Part shown: positions 60,570 to 64,000 of the stretch, one piece after another
Numbering within the stretch: position 1 is the stretch's first letter
Layout: the number at the start of each line of letters is the position of its first letter
Origin: Bacteroidota bacterium
GTDB taxonomy: Bacteria; Bacteroidota; Bacteroidia; Bacteroidales; FEN-979
NCBI GenBank assembly: GCA_026391355.1
Contig: JAPLDH010000033.1
Location: 1 to 64,000 of the forward strand
Reading direction: 5' to 3'
Length of the DNA stretch: 64,000 nt
Notes under the pieces: model-generated
Database searches by the model: none
What the model saw: only the letters and a program-made list of their open reading frames with translations
What the model was told of the DNA's origin: nothing
Made by a program: the position numbers and the translations under genes

Positions 60570-61565
60570 TTATGGTATATTTCTGAAAACCGTATTCCGC
60601 AAAATTATTTCAATAGAGATCAGAAACATCGCTATTATACAAAGTATCAGATACTCCTCCTTCTTTCGTTTGAAAACAGTGACATCGATTTTGGATTTTT
60701 CCATCTTATCGATTTTCTGATAAATTTCCCGTAATGTAGCATTGTTTGTTGCCCTGAAATAAAGGCCATCCGTTAATCCGGCTACCTGTTTCAACAGGGG
60801 TTCATCAATTTTCACCGGGATACTTTGATATTGTATCCCAAACGGAGTCTGAACAGGATAAGGAGCCATTCCATTTGTCCCGACGCCCACCGTATAAATA
60901 CGAATTCCATATAGTTTGGCGATTTCTGCTGCAGACACCGGATCGAGCGAACCCATATTACTCTCCCCATCCGTCAACAGTATGATCACTTTACTCACGG
61001 CCTTACTGCCGCGCAAATGGTTGACTGCCGTCGCCAATCCGTCGCCGATGGCAGTTCCATCCTGGATCATTCCCATCCTGACATCTTTAAAAAGGTTTTT
61101 CAGAACGGCATGGTCTGTTGTCAATGGACATTGTGTAAAGGCTTCGGCACTGAAAACTACCAGCCCTATCCGGTCGTTGGGTCGCCCGTTAATAAAGTCG
61201 ATGGCCACATTCTTGGCTGCTTCGATCCGGTTGGGTTTGAAATCTTCCGAAAGCATACTACCTGAAATATCCACTGTAAGCATAATGTCAATTCCCTCAA
61301 CTGAAACATCCTGCCTGCTCATACTGGACTGAGGACGTGCAAGAACAATGACCAGCAGCAGAATTGCCAGCATCCTTACTACATATAATCCATGGTAAAG
61401 AATTAACCGGATACTTCTTCCACTTCCTTCGAATCCTTCAACAGTTGAAAATAAAATAGTGGCATTATTCTTTTTCAACCTGAAAAAGTACCATGTTACC
61501 AATAGCGGTATGATCAGCAACAGGTACAGATAATTTGGTTGAGCAAATGTGATTCCCTTAAACAT
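60570..61565 (-). CDS. batA: BatA, VWA-domain membrane protein
   Basis: This is a 331-residue protein with N-terminal helices, a VWA domain with intact MIDAS (DISGS: Asp99, Ser101, Ser103) and LLTDGESNMGS, and a C-terminal helix. It is one base downstream of the preceding gene's stop, so translation is probably coupled. BatA and BatB are thought to form a membrane complex with the MoxR ATPase. Confidence 0.9.
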   Translation of the reverse strand: MFKGITFAQPNYLYLLLIIPLLVTWYFFRLKKNNATILFSTVEGFEGSGRSIRLILYHGLYVVRMLAILLLVIVLARPQSSMSRQDVSVEGIDIMLTVDISGSMLSEDFKPNRIEAAKNVAIDFINGRPNDRIGLVVFSAEAFTQCPLTTDHAVLKNLFKDVRMGMIQDGTAIGDGLATAVNHLRGSKAVSKVIILLTDGESNMGSLDPVSAAEIAKLYGIRIYTVGVGTNGMAPYPVQTPFGIQYQSIPVKIDEPLLKQVAGLTDGLYFRATNNATLREIYQKIDKMEKSKIDVTVFKRKKEEYLILCIIAMFLISIEIILRNTVFRNIP

Positions 61566-61566
61566 A

Positions 61567-62553
61567 TTATATTTTTTCAGTCACCTGTTCCGGTTTTTCG
61601 GCCAGTTCAGGTTGCAGTAAAGGTTGCATAATTGTTTCATGCACGAAGGCAACGGCGTCATCCAGACTTCCTTCGTGCTCAGAAGGCAATGGTAATGCTT
61701 TGGCGAATTTTACAAGATCTGCAAGTATAAACATCTGATTCAACTTTCCTTTGGATGATTTCTGAATTTCATGATGCTGGTTGATCAAATCCAAAATCTC
61801 ATCGCTGGTCATTTCCATTGCCATGATTTCAAAACGGTCGTGAATATAGATCCTTATAATTTCCGTCAATTCGGTATAGTAATCTTTAATCTTACCGGCC
61901 TGCCAAAGTTTTTTGATCCTCAGTTTTTCAAGTTCTGCCAGGGCTACTTCATGTGGTAACAGCCGGATTTTGGGCCTGATCTGGAAAATTGGTTCCGATT
62001 TACGTCGTTTCTTAATGTAGAATACAATGAACCAGATGATAAGTATGGCAATGATGCCTGCCAATATATATGGCAATAACTCCCGGAAAGAGATCGGAAC
62101 TTTAATGGGGCCCTTTATTGGTTTGAATGCCTGAGTTGTATCGACCCGAATCGTATGTACATTCAGGAAAAAGCCCTCCGTTTGCATGGGGATTTTTGTT
62201 GTATCCGGAAGGTTCTGCACATAAAACCTTACAGGTGGAAAACTGTAATATCCTGAATCGAAGGTGGTAAGAAGATAACTTCTGTTGAGACTTGTGATCT
62301 TTTTGTCAGGTGAATAAACAGTATCGGTTTTCGTTCGGTTAAGAATACGGATATGCCCCATAATCGTATCACCAATGACTGGCCATATTACGGCTGATTT
62401 TGCCGGAACGGTGATGGCCAGATGCATCTTTACCTGATCTCCGATAAGCATTGCATTGGTATCCAATTTAACGGAGGCCTTCATTTCCTGTCCCAGGCAA
62501 ATCTGAGAAAGGAGCGTCAAAACTATAAAAAAGACAATAACAATTTTTTTCAT
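61567..62553 (-). CDS. BatD-like/DUF4381-like membrane protein of the bat row
   Basis: This is a 328-residue protein with a signal peptide (about 1-21, ending CLGQ), a periplasmic beta-rich domain, a membrane helix at about 163-185 and a cytoplasmic helical domain. The order resembles a short BatD. It lies between the DUF58 gene and batA and is a regular member of this gene row. Function unknown. Confidence 0.75.
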   Translation of the reverse strand: MKKIVIVFFIVLTLLSQICLGQEMKASVKLDTNAMLIGDQVKMHLAITVPAKSAVIWPVIGDTIMGHIRILNRTKTDTVYSPDKKITSLNRSYLLTTFDSGYYSFPPVRFYVQNLPDTTKIPMQTEGFFLNVHTIRVDTTQAFKPIKGPIKVPISFRELLPYILAGIIAILIIWFIVFYIKKRRKSEPIFQIRPKIRLLPHEVALAELEKLRIKKLWQAGKIKDYYTELTEIIRIYIHDRFEIMAMEMTSDEILDLINQHHEIQKSSKGKLNQMFILADLVKFAKALPLPSEHEGSLDDAVAFVHETIMQPLLQPELAEKPEQVTEKI

Positions 62554-62562
62554 CGGGTCCGG

Positions 62563-63438
62563 TTACCTTCTTGCTTCCCTTCGTTTAAAAAGATTTATCA
62601 AGGGTTTTACATAATCCTGATCAGTCCTGATCTTTACAAAATCGACTCCACTGCGGATAAATACATCCGTCAGATATTTATTATGATTATTGTACCAATT
62701 CTGATACCCAAGCCTGATCTTCCGGCTGGTCGTGTCAATCCATTGTGTGCGTCCGGTTTCCGCATTTTTTACTTGAATCAGGCCCACATTGGGGATCTCT
62801 GTTTCACGGGGGTCATAGATTTCCACTGCGATAAGATCATGCTTTTTGTTTGCAATTTTAATTGCATCCTCAAATCCCTTATCAAGGAAATCAGAAAGGA
62901 TAAAAGTGGTACACCTCTTTTTAATGACATTGGTTAGATACCTGAGTACCTCTGATATTTTAGTTTCCTTGTTATCTGGCTTAAAATCAATTAGTTCTCT
63001 AATAATGCGGAGAATATGGGAAGTCCCCTTTTTGGGAGGGATGAACTTCTCAATTTTATTACTGAAGAAGATAACCCCCACTTTATCATTGTTTTGAATA
63101 GCGCTAAAAGCCAAAACGGCTGCAATTTCAGTGATCATCTCTTCTTTGAGTGCTTTAACAGTACCGAAATGGTTGGATCCGCTCACATCGATCAGGAGCA
63201 TGACTGTTAATTCCCGCTCTTCATCGAAAACTTTGATGTATGGATGATTGAACCTTGCCGTTACATTCCAGTCGATGTTCCTGATATCATCTCCAAACTG
63301 ATACTCCCTTACCTCACTGAAAGCCATGCCTCTACCTTTGAAAACACTGTGGTATTGCCCTGAAAAAATGTGATGGGACAAACCACGGCTTTTAATCTCA
63401 ATCTTCCTGACTTTCTTAAGCAGATCAGCAGTTTCCAT
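62563..63438 (-). CDS. DUF58 domain protein
   Basis: This is a 291-residue protein of the DUF58 family, usually encoded beside MoxR ATPases. GKGMAFSEVREYQFGDDIR and IDWNVTARF are the hallmark, followed by a VWA-like core with LLIDVSGS. METADLL at 63438 matches the usual N-terminus; an ATG at 63450 would add four residues. It presumably works with MoxR and BatA/B. Confidence 0.9.
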   Translation of the reverse strand: METADLLKKVRKIEIKSRGLSHHIFSGQYHSVFKGRGMAFSEVREYQFGDDIRNIDWNVTARFNHPYIKVFDEERELTVMLLIDVSGSNHFGTVKALKEEMITEIAAVLAFSAIQNNDKVGVIFFSNKIEKFIPPKKGTSHILRIIRELIDFKPDNKETKISEVLRYLTNVIKKRCTTFILSDFLDKGFEDAIKIANKKHDLIAVEIYDPRETEIPNVGLIQVKNAETGRTQWIDTTSRKIRLGYQNWYNNHNKYLTDVFIRSGVDFVKIRTDQDYVKPLINLFKRREARR

Positions 63439-63536
63439 TTTAATATACATTAAGGAACAGGAGGTTTTTTTTTATTTTATTTCTTCCTGTTAATTTAACT
63501 CACCCGTGCACCAGTTCACCACCTCACCAGCTAACA

Positions 63537-64000
63537 TTATGGTACTTCGACTGTATTCAGAATTTCGTTGATGATGTCTTCTGTAGTAATATTTTCGGCT
63601 TCTGCTTCATATGTCAATCCGATGCGGTGGCGAAGCACGTCATTGGCAACAGCCCGGATATCCTCGGGAATAACATATCCCCTGCGTTTGATAAAAGCGA
63701 ACGCTTTTGCAGCCAATGCCAGGTTAATGCTTGCCCTTGGAGACCCGCCGTAGAAGATCAACCCTTCGAATTTCTTTAATTTATATTCAGCCGGGAACCG
63801 TGAAGCAAAAACGATATCTGTAATATAATTCTCGATTTTTTCATCCAGGTAAACTTCCCTGACCACACTTCTGGCTCTCACTATATCGTCAGTGTTTATG
63901 ACCGGATGGGTATCAACCGGGTCATTTGAGATATTCTGACGAATGATGAGTTTTTCCTCCTTTTTATCGGGATACCCGATTACAACCTTCAGCATAAAAC
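63537..64000 (-). CDS. moxR: MoxR-type AAA ATPase (C-terminal part, cut by the window edge)
   Basis: Only the C-terminal ~154 residues are present; the gene continues beyond 64000. RFMLKVVIGYP-like sequence at the edge is followed by the MoxR lid domain: FYGGSPRASINLALAAKAFA and RRGYVIPEDIRAVANDVLRH. It is a chaperone-like ATPase that acts with DUF58 and VWA proteins. The 98-base gap to DUF58 shows no other feature. Confidence 0.9.
   Translation of the reverse strand, partial: FMLKVVIGYPDKKEEKLIIRQNISNDPVDTHPVINTDDIVRARSVVREVYLDEKIENYITDIVFASRFPAEYKLKKFEGLIFYGGSPRASINLALAAKAFAFIKRRGYVIPEDIRAVANDVLRHRIGLTYEAEAENITTEDIINEILNTVEVP

Overview
The window looks like a chromosome segment of a Bacteroidota bacterium, probably an environmental member of the Bacteroidales or a related order. 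The evidence is several promoters of the Bacteroidota type (TTG, about 20 bases, TAnnTTTG), a neighbouring glsA/glsB-type acyltransferase pair, an UpxY-type antiterminator at the head of a polysaccharide locus, two secreted proteins with type IX secretion tails, and a complete bat (aerotolerance) gene row. The genus cannot be read from the sequence.

Layout. 1-9880 is mostly housekeeping: mutS2, a biotin-dependent acyl-CoA carboxylase pair (carboxyltransferase plus biotin carrier), rpsT, the glsA/glsB-type pair and engB. An AT-rich, reverse-strand acetyltransferase/deacetylase pair (4636-6636) sits among them. 9883-47242 is a very long, nearly gapless polysaccharide locus, all on the plus strand. 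It begins with a UDP-GlcNAc 2-epimerase, an UpxY-type antiterminator with a good promoter, and a winged-helix regulator. It then holds a Wzx-type flippase, a Wzy-type polymerase, about seven glycosyltransferases, sugar-modifying enzymes, a WbpG/HisH2/HisF2-type amidination module with two WbpG paralogues, a polyprenyl-phosphate sugar transferase, and an outer-membrane Wzi-like barrel. A truncated MBOAT O-acyltransferase lies near its start.

Immediately after, on the opposite strand, is an exosortase/archaeosortase-family membrane protease (47245-47862), then a tRNA-Glu gene with a broken partial copy of its 3' half beside it. 48277-50447 holds a conserved unknown gene, a Nudix hydrolase and pyrE, closed by a bidirectional terminator. 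50514-55761 encodes two large exported beta-propeller proteins with type IX secretion tails. 55898 to the end is the bat row read leftward: moxR (cut by the window edge), a DUF58 protein, a BatD-like/DUF4381-like membrane protein, batA, batB, batC, batD and batE.

Most notable: a GNAT/FemAB-like acyltransferase lies directly beside a polysaccharide deacetylase four separate times, and the main locus ends at an exosortase gene. That combination recalls the exopolysaccharide loci linked to exosortase/PEP-CTERM systems in Proteobacteria. It suggests, by inference only, that a Bacteroidota version of a surface-polysaccharide and protein-sorting system is encoded here.

No stretch longer than 300 bases lacks a gene. 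No CRISPR array, prophage, insertion sequence or rRNA was seen.
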